32,209 nt of DNA from Thermus tenuipuniceus (GCF_002964845.1 NZ_KZ672962.1:21119-53327), one strand, 5' to 3'. Counted from the first letter of the stretch, positions 16,307 to 25,062 are shown. Translations and numbers: made by a program. The notes: generated from the letters alone by a model not told the origin.

Positions 16307-18307
16307 ATGATCCCAGGAACCTCTCCCATCCGAACCGTGGCCCTGGTGGGCCATGCGGGAAGCGGCAAAACCACCTTGACCGAGGCCCTGCTTTTCCGAA
16401 CCGGGGCCAAGGAACGCATGGGCCGCGTGGAGGACGGTACCACCACCACCGACTACACCCCCGAGGCCAAGCTCCACCGCACCACGGTGCGCACCGGGGT
16501 GGCCCCCCTGAAGTACAAGGACCACCGCATCTTTCTCCTGGACGCTCCCGGCTACGGGGACTTTGTGGGGGAGATCAGGGGGGCTTTGGAGGCCGCCGAC
16601 GCCGCGCTGGTGGCCGTATCTGCGGAAAACGGGGTGCAGGTGGGCACGGAAAGGGCCTGGACCGTGGCCGAGCGGCTTGCTCTTCCCCGCATGGTGGTGG
16701 TTACCAAGCTGGACAAGGGTGGGGATTACTACGCCCTTTTGGAGGACCTCCGGGCCACCTTAGGCCACATCCTGCCCATCGACCTGCCCCTCTTGGAGGG
16801 CGGGCGCTGGGTGGGGCTCATTGACGTCTTCCACGGCAAGGCTTACCGGTACGAGAACGGGCAGGAGGTGGAGGTCCCCGTGCCCGAGGAGGAGCGGGAG
16901 CGGGCCGAGCGCTTCCGCCAGGAGGTCCTCGAGGCCATCGTGGAAACCGACGAAGCCCTTCTGGAAAAGTACCTGGAAGGGGAGGAGGTGACCGGGGAGG
17001 CCCTGGAAAAGGCCTTCCACGAGGCGGTGCGCCAGGGCCTCCTCTACCCGGTGGCCCTGGCCTCGGGTACGGAAGGCATCGGGGTCCTGCCCCTCTTGGA
17101 CCTGATCCTGGAGGCCCTCCCTTCCCCGGAGGAACGCTTCGGGAACGGCCCCGCCCTGGGGAAGGTCTTCAAGGTGCAGGTGGACCCCTTCATGGGCCAG
17201 GTGGCCTACGTGCGCCTTTACCGGGGCAGGCTGAAGCCCGGGGATACCCTCCAGAGCGAGGCGGGCGCCATCCGCCTTCCCCATCTCTACGTGCCCCTGG
17301 GCAAGGACCTCCTGGAGGTGGAGGAGGCGGAAGGGGGCTACATCCTGGGCCTGCCCAAGGCGGAGGGGCTCCATAGGGGCATGGTGCTCTGGCAAGGGGA
17401 GAGGCCGGGAAGCGAGGCAGTACCCTTCGCCCGCCTGCCCGAGCCCAACGTGCCCGTGGCCATCAAGCCCAAGGGCAGAACCGACGAGGCCAAGCTGGGG
17501 GAAGCCCTAAGGAAGCTTTTGGAGGAGGACCCGAGCCTCAAGCTGGAGCGCCAGGAGGAGACGGGGGAGTTCCTGCTCTGGGGCCACGGGGAACTTCACC
17601 TCACCACCGCCAAGGAGCGCCTGGCCGACTACGGGGTGGAGGTGGAGTTCTCCGTACCCAAGGTCCCCTACCGGGAAACCATCCGCAAGGTGGCCGAGGG
17701 GCAAGGCAAGTACAAGAAGCAGACCGGGGGGCACGGCCAGTACGGGGATGTGTGGCTTAGGCTGGAGCCTGCCCCGGAGTACAGCTTTGAGTGGCGCATC
17801 ACCGGCGGGGTGATCCCCAGCAAGTACCAGGAGGCCATAGAGGAGGGGATCCTCGAGGCGGCCAAGAAGGGGGTCCTGGCAAGCTATCCGGTGATGGGCT
17901 TCAAGGCCATCGTCTACAACGGCTCCTACCACGAGGTAGACTCCTCGGACCTTGCCTTCCAGATCGCCGCCAGCATGGCCTTCAAGAAGGTGATGGAGCT
18001 GGCAAGCCCGGTTCTTCTGGAACCCATCTACCAGATCAAGGTGATCGCCCCCCAGGAGCGGGTGGGGGATATCCTCTCCGACCTCCAGGCAAGGCGGGGG
18101 CGCATCCTGGGCATGGAGCAGGAGGGGGCCCTGGCGGCGGTGAGGGCCGAGGTGCCCCTGGCGGAGGTTTTGGAGTACTACAAGGCCCTGCCCAGCCTCA
18201 CCGGGGGGGCAGGGGCCTACACCCTGGAGTTCAGCCACTACGCGGAGGTACCCCCCCACCTGGCGCAGAAGATCGTGCAGGAGCGCAAGAGCGCCGAGGA
18301 AACCTAA
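16307..18307 (+). CDS. Elongation factor G-like GTPase (EF-G-2 type)
   Basis: A 666-residue translational GTPase closely resembling the second EF-G of T. thermophilus. G1 is GHAGSGKT (15-22), G3 is DAPGYGDF and G4 is TKLD. EF-G domains II-V follow, including the KKQTGGHGQYGDVWLRLEP domain IV segment and a C-terminal domain V ending ATLEFSHYAE-like. In G3 the catalytic histidine of DTPGH is Tyr, so GTP hydrolysis may be slow or differently triggered. It is shorter than canonical EF-G (about 690). The start is set by AAGGAGGG 3 nt before ATG. The precise role of these paralogs is not established. MoxR follows after 12 nt. Confidence 0.92.
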   Translation: MIPGTSPIRTVALVGHAGSGKTTLTEALLFRTGAKERMGRVEDGTTTTDYTPEAKLHRTTVRTGVAPLKYKDHRIFLLDAPGYGDFVGEIRGALEAADAALVAVSAENGVQVGTERAWTVAERLALPRMVVVTKLDKGGDYYALLEDLRATLGHILPIDLPLLEGGRWVGLIDVFHGKAYRYENGQEVEVPVPEEERERAERFRQEVLEAIVETDEALLEKYLEGEEVTGEALEKAFHEAVRQGLLYPVALASGTEGIGVLPLLDLILEALPSPEERFGNGPALGKVFKVQVDPFMGQVAYVRLYRGRLKPGDTLQSEAGAIRLPHLYVPLGKDLLEVEEAEGGYILGLPKAEGLHRGMVLWQGERPGSEAVPFARLPEPNVPVAIKPKGRTDEAKLGEALRKLLEEDPSLKLERQEETGEFLLWGHGELHLTTAKERLADYGVEVEFSVPKVPYRETIRKVAEGQGKYKKQTGGHGQYGDVWLRLEPAPEYSFEWRITGGVIPSKYQEAIEEGILEAAKKGVLASYPVMGFKAIVYNGSYHEVDSSDLAFQIAASMAFKKVMELASPVLLEPIYQIKVIAPQERVGDILSDLQARRGRILGMEQEGALAAVRAEVPLAEVLEYYKALPSLTGGAGAYTLEFSHYAEVPPHLAQKIVQERKSAEET

Positions 18308-18319
18308 ACCTTGGAGGCC

Positions 18320-19228
18320 ATGGCGGAAACCCCTCTTCAAGCGCTTTCCCGGCTCCGGGAGGCCCTGCAGGAGGTCCTCTTCGGCCAGGAGGAGGCCATA
18401 GAGGCCCTTCTGGCCACCCTGCTGGCCCGGGGACACGCCCTTTTGGAAGGCGTTCCGGGCCTGGGAAAGACCCTCCTGGCGGAAAGCTTCGCCAAGGGAA
18501 GCGGCCTGAGCTACAAGCGCATCCAATTCACCCCTGACCTTCTCCCCCAGGACCTCACGGGAAGCGAGGTGTTCCGGGAAGGGCGCTTTGAGTTCGTGAA
18601 GGGCCCCCTCTTCGCCCAGGTGGTCCTGGCGGACGAGATCAACCGGGCCCCGCCCAAGGTGCAGTCGGCCCTCCTCGAGGCCATGCAGGAACGGGCGGTG
18701 ACCGCAGGAGGGGTGCGCTACCCCTTACCCGAGCCCTTCTTCGTGGTGGCCACGCAAAACCCTTTAGAGCTGGAGGGCACCTACCCTCTCCCAGAGGCCC
18801 AGCTGGACCGCTTCACCGCCAAGATCCCCTTCCGCCCCCCCAGGCGGGAGGTGTGGCTCAGGATCCTCACGGAGGAACCCCGGATTCCCGAACCCCTGGG
18901 GGTGGACTTCCCCAAGGCCCAGGAGGAGGTGCGGGGGGTTAGGGTGGCCAGGGAGGCCCTCGAGGCCATCACCCACGTGGCCTTTCTCACCCAGGAGGAC
19001 CGGCGCCTGCGCATGGGCCTCTCCCCCCGCGGGGCCAAGGCCTGGCTGGCCCTGGCCCGGGCCCTGGCCTACCTCAGGGCCAAGCCCCTGGTGGACTGGA
19101 GGGAGCTTAAGGATGCGGCCTTCCTGGCCCTTCCCCACCGGCTTTTCCTCACGGAGGAGGCCCTTTACGAGGGGGAAAGCGCCGAGGGAATCCTGAATGG
19201 GCTTCTCAAGAAGGGAGGCATCCCCTAG
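18320..19228 (+). CDS. MoxR-family AAA+ ATPase
   Basis: A 302-residue MoxR ATPase, a chaperone-like AAA+ group that usually works with vWA-domain proteins. Walker A GVPGLGKT (44-51), Walker B VVLADEIN (101-108), the sensor-1 segment ATQNPLE and an arginine-finger region around YPLPEAQLDRF are present, plus the C-terminal lid with LSPRGAKAWLALARA. ATG 18320 is used; an in-frame TTG at 18311 is possible because GGAGG sits only 2 nt before the ATG. The DUF58 and vWA partners that usually follow moxR are absent: the next gene is ppsA. Confidence 0.9.
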   Translation: MAETPLQALSRLREALQEVLFGQEEAIEALLATLLARGHALLEGVPGLGKTLLAESFAKGSGLSYKRIQFTPDLLPQDLTGSEVFREGRFEFVKGPLFAQVVLADEINRAPPKVQSALLEAMQERAVTAGGVRYPLPEPFFVVATQNPLELEGTYPLPEAQLDRFTAKIPFRPPRREVWLRILTEEPRIPEPLGVDFPKAQEEVRGVRVAREALEAITHVAFLTQEDRRLRMGLSPRGAKAWLALARALAYLRAKPLVDWRELKDAAFLALPHRLFLTEEALYEGESAEGILNGLLKKGGIP

Positions 19229-19242
19229 GAAGGAGGCAGGGT

Positions 19243-21639
19243 ATGCGCTGGATCCGGTTTTTTCACGAGGTGGACCTGAAGGATGTGCCCTTGGTGGGAG
19301 GTAAGAACGCCTCCCTGGGGGAGATGATCCGGGAGCTAAGCCCCCTGGGGGTGAAGGTGCCCGGGGGGTTTGCCACCACCAGCGAGGCCTACTGGTATTT
19401 CCTCGAGGCCAACGGGCTCAAGGAGGCTATCGCCAAGGAGCTAAGGGACCTGGACCCCGACGACCCCGTGGCCTTGCAAAGGGCCAGCCGCCGCCTCAGG
19501 AACCAGATCCTGAAAGGGGCCTATCCGCTGGACCTGGAGGAGGAGATCCGCCTGGCCTACCGGCAGCTTTCTCAGGAAGCTGGGGAAGAGGCTCTCCCCG
19601 TGGCCGTCCGTTCCAGCGCTACCGCCGAGGACCTCCCCACCGCCAGCTTCGCCGGACAACAGGAAAGCTACCTCTACGTGCAAGGGGAAGAGGACCTCCT
19701 CCTCCACGTGAAGCGGGCCATGGCCAGCCTGTTCACCGCCCGGGCCATCAGTTACCGGGCCCACATGGGGTTTGACCACCTGAAGGTGGCCCTCTCCGTG
19801 GGGGTGCAGCGCATGGTCCGGGCGGACACCGCCACAAGCGGGGTCATCTTCACCCTGGACCCCGACACCGGCCACCGGGGCTTCGTCTACATCACCGCCA
19901 TCTATGGCCTTGGGGAAAACATCGTCCAGGGGCGGGTGGGGCCCGACGCCTACTACGTGCACAAGGAAACCCTTAAAGCCGGCTACCGGGCCCTGATCCA
20001 CAAGAAACTGGGCCCCAAGGAGCTTACCCTGGCCTTTGACCCCAGGGAGGGCCGGCTGAGAAACCGCCCCACCCCTCCCTACCTCCGGAACCGGTTCGCC
20101 CTTTCCGAGGATGAGGCCCTCCTCCTGGCCGACTGGTCCATCCGGATTGAGGCGCATTACAGCGGGAAGCGGGGGGCTCCCACCCCCATGGACATCGAGT
20201 GGGCCAAGGACGGGCCCACGGGGGAGCTTTTCATCCTGCAGGCCCGTCCCGAAACCGTCCACTCCCAAAAGGCCCCAGTGCTCCACATCCACCGCCTCTT
20301 GGGAAGGGGCGAGGTCCTGGCCGAGGGCCTGGCGGTGGGCGAGGCCATCGCCGCGGGTAGGGCCCGGGTGCTCAAAGACCCCAAGGAGATGGATCACTTT
20401 CAGGAAGGGGAGGTCCTGGTCACGGAAACCACCAACCCTGACTGGGAGCCCATCATGAAGCGGGCCTCGGCCATCGTCACCGAACGGGGTGGGCGTACCT
20501 CCCACGCCGCCATCGTGGCCCGGGAACTGGGGGTACCGGCGGTGGTGGGGGCCTTAGGGGCTACCCGCCTCATCCCCGAGGGGGAGACAGTCACGGTCTC
20601 CTGCGCCGAGGGGGAGGTGGGCCGGGTCTACCGGGGGGCCCTGCCCTTTGCGGTGGAGGAGGTCCGCCCCGAAACCCTCCCCAGAACCCGCACCCGGATC
20701 ATGGTGAACGTGGGAACCCCGGAGGAGGCCCTAAGGGTAAGCCTCCTACCCACGGACGGGGTAGGGCTTTTGCGCATGGAGTTCGTCTTCGCCAGCCACG
20801 TGCGCATCCACCCCTTGGCCCTAACCCGCTTTGAGACCCTGCCTAAGGAGGTGCAACGCCAGGTGGAGGAGCTCACCGAGGCCTACCCCGACAAGAGGGC
20901 CTACTTCGTGGACACCCTGGCCCAGGGGATCGGCCTCATCGCCGCCGCCTTTTACCCCAGGCCCGTCCTCCTCCGCTTCTCCGACTTTAAGACCAACGAA
21001 TACGCCCGCCTCATCGGGGGGCACCTCTTTGAGCCCAAGGAGGAAAACCCCATGCTGGGCTGGCGGGGGGCGAGCCGCTACTACCACCCTGATTACAAGG
21101 AGGGCTTCCTCCTCGAGGTGGCGGCGGTCAAGAAGGTGCGGGAGGAGATGGGCCTCAAGAACCTCATGGTGATGGTGCCCTTCTGCCGCACCCCCGAGGA
21201 GGGGAGGAGGGTCCTGGAGGTGATGGCGGAAGGGGGTTTGAGGCGGGGAGAGGAAGGCCTCGAGGTCTACGTGATGGCGGAGATCCCCTCCAATGTCCTC
21301 GAGGCCGAGGCCTTCGCCGAGGTCTTTGACGGGTTTTCCATCGGCTCCAACGACCTCACCCAGCTGGCTTTAGGCCTGGACCGGGATTCGGAACGGGTGG
21401 CCTGGCTCTTCGACGAAAGGCGGGAAACCGTCAAACTCCTCTCGGCCATGCTCATAGAAAAGGCCCACGCCAAAGGGAAAAAGGTGGGCATCTGCGGCCA
21501 GGCCCCTTCCGACTACCCCGAGTTCGCCGCCTTTTTGGTGGCCAAGGGCATCGACTCCCTAAGCCTCAACCCCGACGCCCTCCTGCGCACGGTGAAGAAG
21601 GTGGCGGAGATCGAAGCCGCCCTGGACTCTGGTGCCTGA
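19243..21639 (+). CDS. ppsA: Phosphoenolpyruvate synthase
   Basis: Makes PEP from pyruvate and ATP (releasing AMP and Pi) for gluconeogenesis. 798 residues. The N-terminal ATP-grasp-like domain begins with VGGKNASLGEM and contains AVRSSATAEDLPTASFAGQQ split around residues 120-140. The phosphohistidine domain has ERGGRTSHAAI with His421. The C-terminal PEP/pyruvate barrel has MEFVFASH, EIPSNVLEAE, SIGSNDLTQ and GICGQAPSD with the catalytic Cys. Length is typical. It follows MoxR by 14 nt with its own SD (AAGGAGG). Transcription may run through from the EF-G-like gene, as no terminator is seen. Confidence 0.96.
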   Translation: MRWIRFFHEVDLKDVPLVGGKNASLGEMIRELSPLGVKVPGGFATTSEAYWYFLEANGLKEAIAKELRDLDPDDPVALQRASRRLRNQILKGAYPLDLEEEIRLAYRQLSQEAGEEALPVAVRSSATAEDLPTASFAGQQESYLYVQGEEDLLLHVKRAMASLFTARAISYRAHMGFDHLKVALSVGVQRMVRADTATSGVIFTLDPDTGHRGFVYITAIYGLGENIVQGRVGPDAYYVHKETLKAGYRALIHKKLGPKELTLAFDPREGRLRNRPTPPYLRNRFALSEDEALLLADWSIRIEAHYSGKRGAPTPMDIEWAKDGPTGELFILQARPETVHSQKAPVLHIHRLLGRGEVLAEGLAVGEAIAAGRARVLKDPKEMDHFQEGEVLVTETTNPDWEPIMKRASAIVTERGGRTSHAAIVARELGVPAVVGALGATRLIPEGETVTVSCAEGEVGRVYRGALPFAVEEVRPETLPRTRTRIMVNVGTPEEALRVSLLPTDGVGLLRMEFVFASHVRIHPLALTRFETLPKEVQRQVEELTEAYPDKRAYFVDTLAQGIGLIAAAFYPRPVLLRFSDFKTNEYARLIGGHLFEPKEENPMLGWRGASRYYHPDYKEGFLLEVAAVKKVREEMGLKNLMVMVPFCRTPEEGRRVLEVMAEGGLRRGEEGLEVYVMAEIPSNVLEAEAFAEVFDGFSIGSNDLTQLALGLDRDSERVAWLFDERRETVKLLSAMLIEKAHAKGKKVGICGQAPSDYPEFAAFLVAKGIDSLSLNPDALLRTVKKVAEIEAALDSGA

Positions 21640-21664
21640 AGCCTAGGCCAGGGTACGCTGGGGC

Positions 21665-22282
21665 ATGGTCCGCGAACCCTTTAACGCCCTAAGCCATGCC
21701 CTGGGGGTGCCCCTAGCCCTTCTGGGAAGCGCCTTCCTCCTTCTCCTCGCCCCCAGGGAGGTTTGGCCCGCCCTCCTCATCTTCGGGCTCACCATGGCCT
21801 TCATGTTCGGTGCCAGCACCCTTTACCACGCCCTGCGGGTGGGGGATCGGGCCCTGGCCTGGCTCAGGCGGCTGGACCATGCGGCCATCTTCCTCTTCAT
21901 CGCCGGAAGCTACACCCCCTTTCTGGTGGAGGGCCTTCAGGAAAACTGGAAACCCTTCGCCCTGGGCCTGGTGTGGGGCCTGGCCCTCCTGGGGGTGGGC
22001 TTCCGCCTCTTCTTCCTCCGGGCACCCCGGTGGCTCTACACCCTAGCCTACCTGGCCCTGGGTTGGCTTTCCGTCCTCTTTCTCCCGAAGCTCCACCTGC
22101 CCCTTCCCACCCTCGGCCTCATGGCCCTCTCCGGGGCCTTCTATACCCTGGGAGCCTGGGTGTATGGGAGAAAGAAGCCTGACCCCTGGCCGGGGAAAGT
22201 GGGGTTTCACGGCCTGTGGCATCTCCTGGTCCTCCTGGGAAGCCTTTTTATGTACCTGGCGGTTCTAAGCCTGTACACCTAG
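21665..22282 (+). CDS. Hemolysin III / PAQR-family membrane protein (YqfA-like)
   Basis: A 205-residue integral membrane protein with about seven hydrophobic helices. PAQR metal-site motifs are present: the STLYHAL helix, the DHAAIFLFIAGSYTPF helix and the C-terminal GFHGLWHLLVLLGS helix. Together these supply the Ser/His/Asp/His set of a zinc-binding intramembrane hydrolase in this superfamily. The hemolysin label is historical; the enzymatic role in bacteria is unsettled. ATG 21665 has TACGCT 5 nt upstream. The stop (22280-22282) immediately precedes the palindrome of the next promoter. Confidence 0.9.
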   Translation: MVREPFNALSHALGVPLALLGSAFLLLLAPREVWPALLIFGLTMAFMFGASTLYHALRVGDRALAWLRRLDHAAIFLFIAGSYTPFLVEGLQENWKPFALGLVWGLALLGVGFRLFFLRAPRWLYTLAYLALGWLSVLFLPKLHLPLPTLGLMALSGAFYTLGAWVYGRKKPDPWPGKVGFHGLWHLLVLLGSLFMYLAVLSLYT

Positions 22283-22308
22283 CTTTCTCATGAGAAAGTG
22301 AGTATCCT
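22283..22308 (+). promoter_or_regulatory. Response regulator promoter with 16-bp perfect palindrome
   Basis: CTTTCTCATGAGAAAG (22283-22298) is a perfect loopless palindrome. It is followed by TATCCT (22303-22308), 7 nt before ATG 22316. The palindrome fills the space between -35 and -10 positions, a typical repressor site. It is poorly suited to be a terminator because it has no loop. Confidence 0.55.
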
Positions 22309-22315
22309 GGGGGGT

Positions 22316-22990
22316 ATGGAACCTCCCCTCATCCTGATCGTGGAGGACGAAAAGGACATCGCCCGCTTCATCGAGCTGGAGCTACAGGCGGAGGGCTACC
22401 GCACCGAGGTGGCCCACGACGGCATCACCGGCCTTTCCCGCTTCCGGGAGGTGAACCCCAACCTGGTGATCCTGGACCTGATGCTTCCCGTCATGGACGG
22501 GATTGAGGTGGCGAAGCGCATAAGAAAGACCTCCAACGTGCCCATCCTGATCCTCACCGCCAAGGACCGGGTGGAGGACAAGGTGGAGGGCCTGGATGCC
22601 GGAGCCGACGACTACCTGGTGAAGCCCTTTTCCATAGAGGAGCTCCTGGCCCGGGTGCGAGCCCACCTGCGCCGGGTAAGCCCGGCCATCACCGGGGAGA
22701 TCCGGGTGGCGGACCTCATCATCAACCTCGAGGGGCGGGAGGTTTTCCGTTCCGGGCGGCGCATCGAGCTTTCCAACAAGGAGTTTGAGCTCCTGGAGCT
22801 CCTGGCCAAGAACCCCGGCAAGGTCTTCAGCCGCTACGAGATAGAGGAGAAAGTCTGGCCGGGCTACCAGGGCGGGAGCAACGTGGTGGACGTCTACATC
22901 GGCTACCTGCGCAAGAAGCTGGAGGCCGGGGGGGAAAGGCGCCTGATCCACACGGTGCGGGGCGTGGGGTACGTGCTCCGTGAGGATTGA
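22316..22990 (+). CDS. OmpR/PhoB-family response regulator
   Basis: A 224-residue two-component regulator. The receiver domain (about 4-120) has the acidic pocket ED at 10-11, phospho-acceptor Asp54 in [10 protein letters not shown], Thr81 and Lys103 in VKPF. The winged-helix DNA-binding domain (about 128-223) ends with [13 protein letters not shown] and [10 protein letters not shown]. The start is ATG 22316 (leaderless -10 TATCCT 7 nt upstream); the in-frame GTG 22298 overlaps the palindrome and is less likely. Paired with the histidine kinase 77 nt downstream. The signal and the regulon cannot be named. Confidence 0.93.
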   Translation: MEPPLILIVEDEKDIARFIELELQAEGYRTEVAHDGITGLSRFREVNPNLVILDLMLPVMDGIEVAKRIRKTSNVPILILTAKDRVEDKVEGLDAGADDYLVKPFSIEELLARVRAHLRRVSPAITGEIRVADLIINLEGREVFRSGRRIELSNKEFELLELLAKNPGKVFSRYEIEEKVWPGYQGGSNVVDVYIGYLRKKLEAGGERRLIHTVRGVGYVLRED

Positions 22991-23067
22991 CGCGTCCCTC
23001 CCATGCCCCACCTTGAAGCAGCCCTAAGGGCCTCCTCGCCGGGGTCCCAAAGCCAGGGTAGGGCGGC

Positions 23068-24474
23068 ATGACCCTGCGCTCCCGCATCACCCTCCTCACC
23101 GCAGGCCTCCTCCTGGTAACCCTTTTGGTGCTGGGGCTGGCCCTGGAAGGCCTCTTTCGGGGCTTCCTCTACCGCTCCCTGCGCCAGGAGCTTCTGGAGG
23201 CCAGCAACCAGGTGGTCCGCCTCCTCAACCTGGGCGGCCAGGCCCTCCTGGAGGCCGGGCTTCCCGCAAGCCTCTACGCGGAGCTCCAGCTTCTTCCCGA
23301 GGAAAACCCCGCCCTTCTGGCCCGGGAAGGGGGGATCAGCCTGCAGAAAAGCCCCGCTCTGGGAAGCCAGCGCCTTCTCCTAAAGGAGGCGGACTACCGC
23401 ACCCTTCTGGAGCGGGGCGAGGCCTGGGCCTACGCCGAGCTGCCGCGGGAAGGACCCCCCTTAAAGCTTCTGGTCTACGCCCGCCGGGTGGAGGTCAACC
23501 TGGGGGGAACCGTGTGGCGGGGAGCCCTTTTGGTGGGAAAGCCCGTGGAGAACCTGGAGAGCACCCTCTCCCAGTTCGCCCGCATCTATGCGGGGACGGC
23601 ACTTCTCGTGCTCCTCCTCTCCATCCTCCTGGCCAGGAACCTGGTGGCCCGGGCCCTCGAGCCCCTGGAATGGGTGGCCCGGCGGGCGGAGGCCATCACC
23701 ACCCGTCCCGAACCCCTGCCCGAACCCGAGGGGCGGGACGAGGTGGCCACCCTGGTGCGGGCCTTAAACGGCATGCTTTCCCGGATGCAGCAGGCCTTCC
23801 TGGCCCAGACCCGCTTCCTCCAGGATGCCTCCCACGAGCTCAGAACCCCCATCACCGCCATTCTGGGCCACGTGGGCTTCCTGCTGCGCCGCACCCCCCT
23901 CACCGAGGCCCAGCGGGAGAGCCTCGAGGTGGTGAAGCGGGAGGCAGAGCGCATGGGGAAGCTGGTGTCGGATCTTCTGGAACTCTCCCAAACCGGTTCC
24001 TGGCGCATGGAACCGGCCCCTGTCCGCATCCAAGACCTCCTGGAGGAGGTGAAGGAGGAGTTCGCCAAGAGCTTTGAGGGGGAGATTGAGGTGGAAGCCT
24101 CCCCGGAGCTTTGGGTGCAAGGCGACCCGGACCGGCTCCATCAGGTCCTGGCCAACCTCCTTTCCAACGCCATCAAGGCCAGGGCCCGGCACATCTGGCT
24201 CAGGGCCTTTGACCTGGGGGAGAAGGTGGTGGTGCGGGTGGAGGACGACGGGGAAGGCATCCCCAAGGAGCACCTCCCCCACCTCTTCGAGCGCTTCTAC
24301 CGGGTGGACAAGGCCCGGGACCGGGAACGGGGGGGATCGGGGCTGGGCCTGGCCATCGTGAAGGCCATCCTCGAGGCCCACGGAGGGGAGATCTGGGTGG
24401 AAAGCGAGGTGGGCCAGGGCACGGCCTTCAGCTTCTCCCTTCCTTCAGCCGCGCCACCGCCTCCTCCAGACTGA
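23068..24474 (+). CDS. Sensor histidine kinase
   Basis: A 468-residue membrane kinase partnering the preceding regulator. TM1 is about residues 7-29; an extracytoplasmic domain of about 140 residues follows; TM2 is about 172-195 (GTALLVLLLSILLA). A HAMP-like linker leads to HisKA with His256 in QDASHELRTP. The HATPase domain has the N box NLLSNAIKA, G1 VEDDGEGIP, the F box LFERFYR and G2 GGSGLGLAIV. The sensor region lacks an obvious known domain or Cys/His ligands. The C-terminal Ala/Pro tail overlaps the 3' end of the convergent DUF2089 gene by 47 bp, so the two transcripts would be complementary there. Confidence 0.93.
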   Translation: MTLRSRITLLTAGLLLVTLLVLGLALEGLFRGFLYRSLRQELLEASNQVVRLLNLGGQALLEAGLPASLYAELQLLPEENPALLAREGGISLQKSPALGSQRLLLKEADYRTLLERGEAWAYAELPREGPPLKLLVYARRVEVNLGGTVWRGALLVGKPVENLESTLSQFARIYAGTALLVLLLSILLARNLVARALEPLEWVARRAEAITTRPEPLPEPEGRDEVATLVRALNGMLSRMQQAFLAQTRFLQDASHELRTPITAILGHVGFLLRRTPLTEAQRESLEVVKREAERMGKLVSDLLELSQTGSWRMEPAPVRIQDLLEEVKEEFAKSFEGEIEVEASPELWVQGDPDRLHQVLANLLSNAIKARARHIWLRAFDLGEKVVVRVEDDGEGIPKEHLPHLFERFYRVDKARDRERGGSGLGLAIVKAILEAHGGEIWVESEVGQGTAFSFSLPSAAPPPPPD

Positions 24475-24802
24475 TCTCCCCCCGCCTCAGGGCCTCCAGC
24501 ACCTCCAGGCGCTCCTCGCCCCGCTCCTCCTCTGCCTCGTAGCCCAGGGCCTTCAAAAGGGCGTCCAGCCGAGCCCGCACCGTGGGATAGGAGACCCCAA
24601 GGACGCGCTCCACCTCTTTCAGGTTGCCCCTGGCCTTCATGAAGAGCCTTAGGAAGTCCAGGTGCTCCCTGGGCAGGAGGGCGAACTCGTTCAGGGCGAA
24701 CTGCCCGTGCACCTCGGTGCCGCACTGCGGGCAGAAAAGGGCCTTCACCGCCAGGAGGCCTTCGCAGGCCGGGCAACGCACGGGAACGGGCCGCATCACC
24801 AT
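24428..24802 (-). CDS. DUF2089 protein: zinc ribbon plus helix-turn-helix
   Basis: A 124-residue probable DNA-binding regulator. An N-terminal zinc ribbon (CPAC at 10-13, CPQC at 24-27) is followed by a helical region and a helix-turn-helix (GNLKEVERVLGVSYPTVRARLDALLKALG split over about 59-87), then an acidic linker and a C-terminal SHOCT-like helical hairpin (RRGEISLEEAVARL). It is last in a five-gene cluster. ATG 24802 overlaps the upstream membrane gene; ATG 24796 (TGATG overlap) is equally possible. It converges on the histidine kinase with a 47-bp overlap. It may autoregulate the cluster (inference). Confidence 0.85.
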   Translation of the reverse strand: MVMRPVPVRCPACEGLLAVKALFCPQCGTEVHGQFALNEFALLPREHLDFLRLFMKARGNLKEVERVLGVSYPTVRARLDALLKALGYEAEEERGEERLEVLEALRRGEISLEEAVARLKEGRS

Positions 24803-25062
24803 AGTCCCACCTTCACGTTCACCCCTTCGGCCACCACCTCCACCAGGGCTAAAGGGGGTAGCCCCCGGAGGACGAAGACCGCCTCCCAAGGCACCCCCCG
24901 GAGGGGCCTCTCCCGGAGGAGGGCCCGGGTTCTCAGCAGGAACAGCACGGCGAGGAGGGCCCACTCCAGGGCGAAGAGGGGAAGGAACAAGAGCCAGGGG
25001 AAAGGCCCCCGCACCACCAGGTAGAGAAACCTGGGGCGCAGGAGCCACCCACCCAACCTCAC
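24796..25062 (-). CDS. Small membrane protein of unknown function
   Basis: An 88-residue protein. A strongly hydrophobic stretch at about 21-43 (FPWLLFLPLFALEWALLAVLF, slightly Arg-flanked) forms one or two close membrane helices. The remainder is basic, then hydrophobic (VFVLRGLPPLALVEVV). The family is not recognised. The GTG start overlaps the SHOCT-like gene stop (GTGA, 25062-25059) and the stop overlaps the DUF2089 start, so both ends are translationally coupled. Codon use matches neighbours, supporting a real gene. Confidence 0.7.
   Translation of the reverse strand: MRLGGWLLRPRFLYLVVRGPFPWLLFLPLFALEWALLAVLFLLRTRALLRERPLRGVPWEAVFVLRGLPPLALVEVVAEGVNVKVGLW

Noticed and set aside
17507..18526. 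339-codon minus-strand ORF
   Set aside because: Spans the end of the EF-G-like gene and the start of MoxR on the opposite strand; no recognisable domain.
19441..20505. 354-codon minus-strand ORF
   Set aside because: Antisense shadow of ppsA; no domain or ribosome site.
24428..25048. Long 206-codon version of the DUF2089 protein
   Set aside because: The extra N-terminus is Pro/Gly-rich shadow of the membrane protein and SHOCT-like gene region; the zinc ribbon begins at the later Met.
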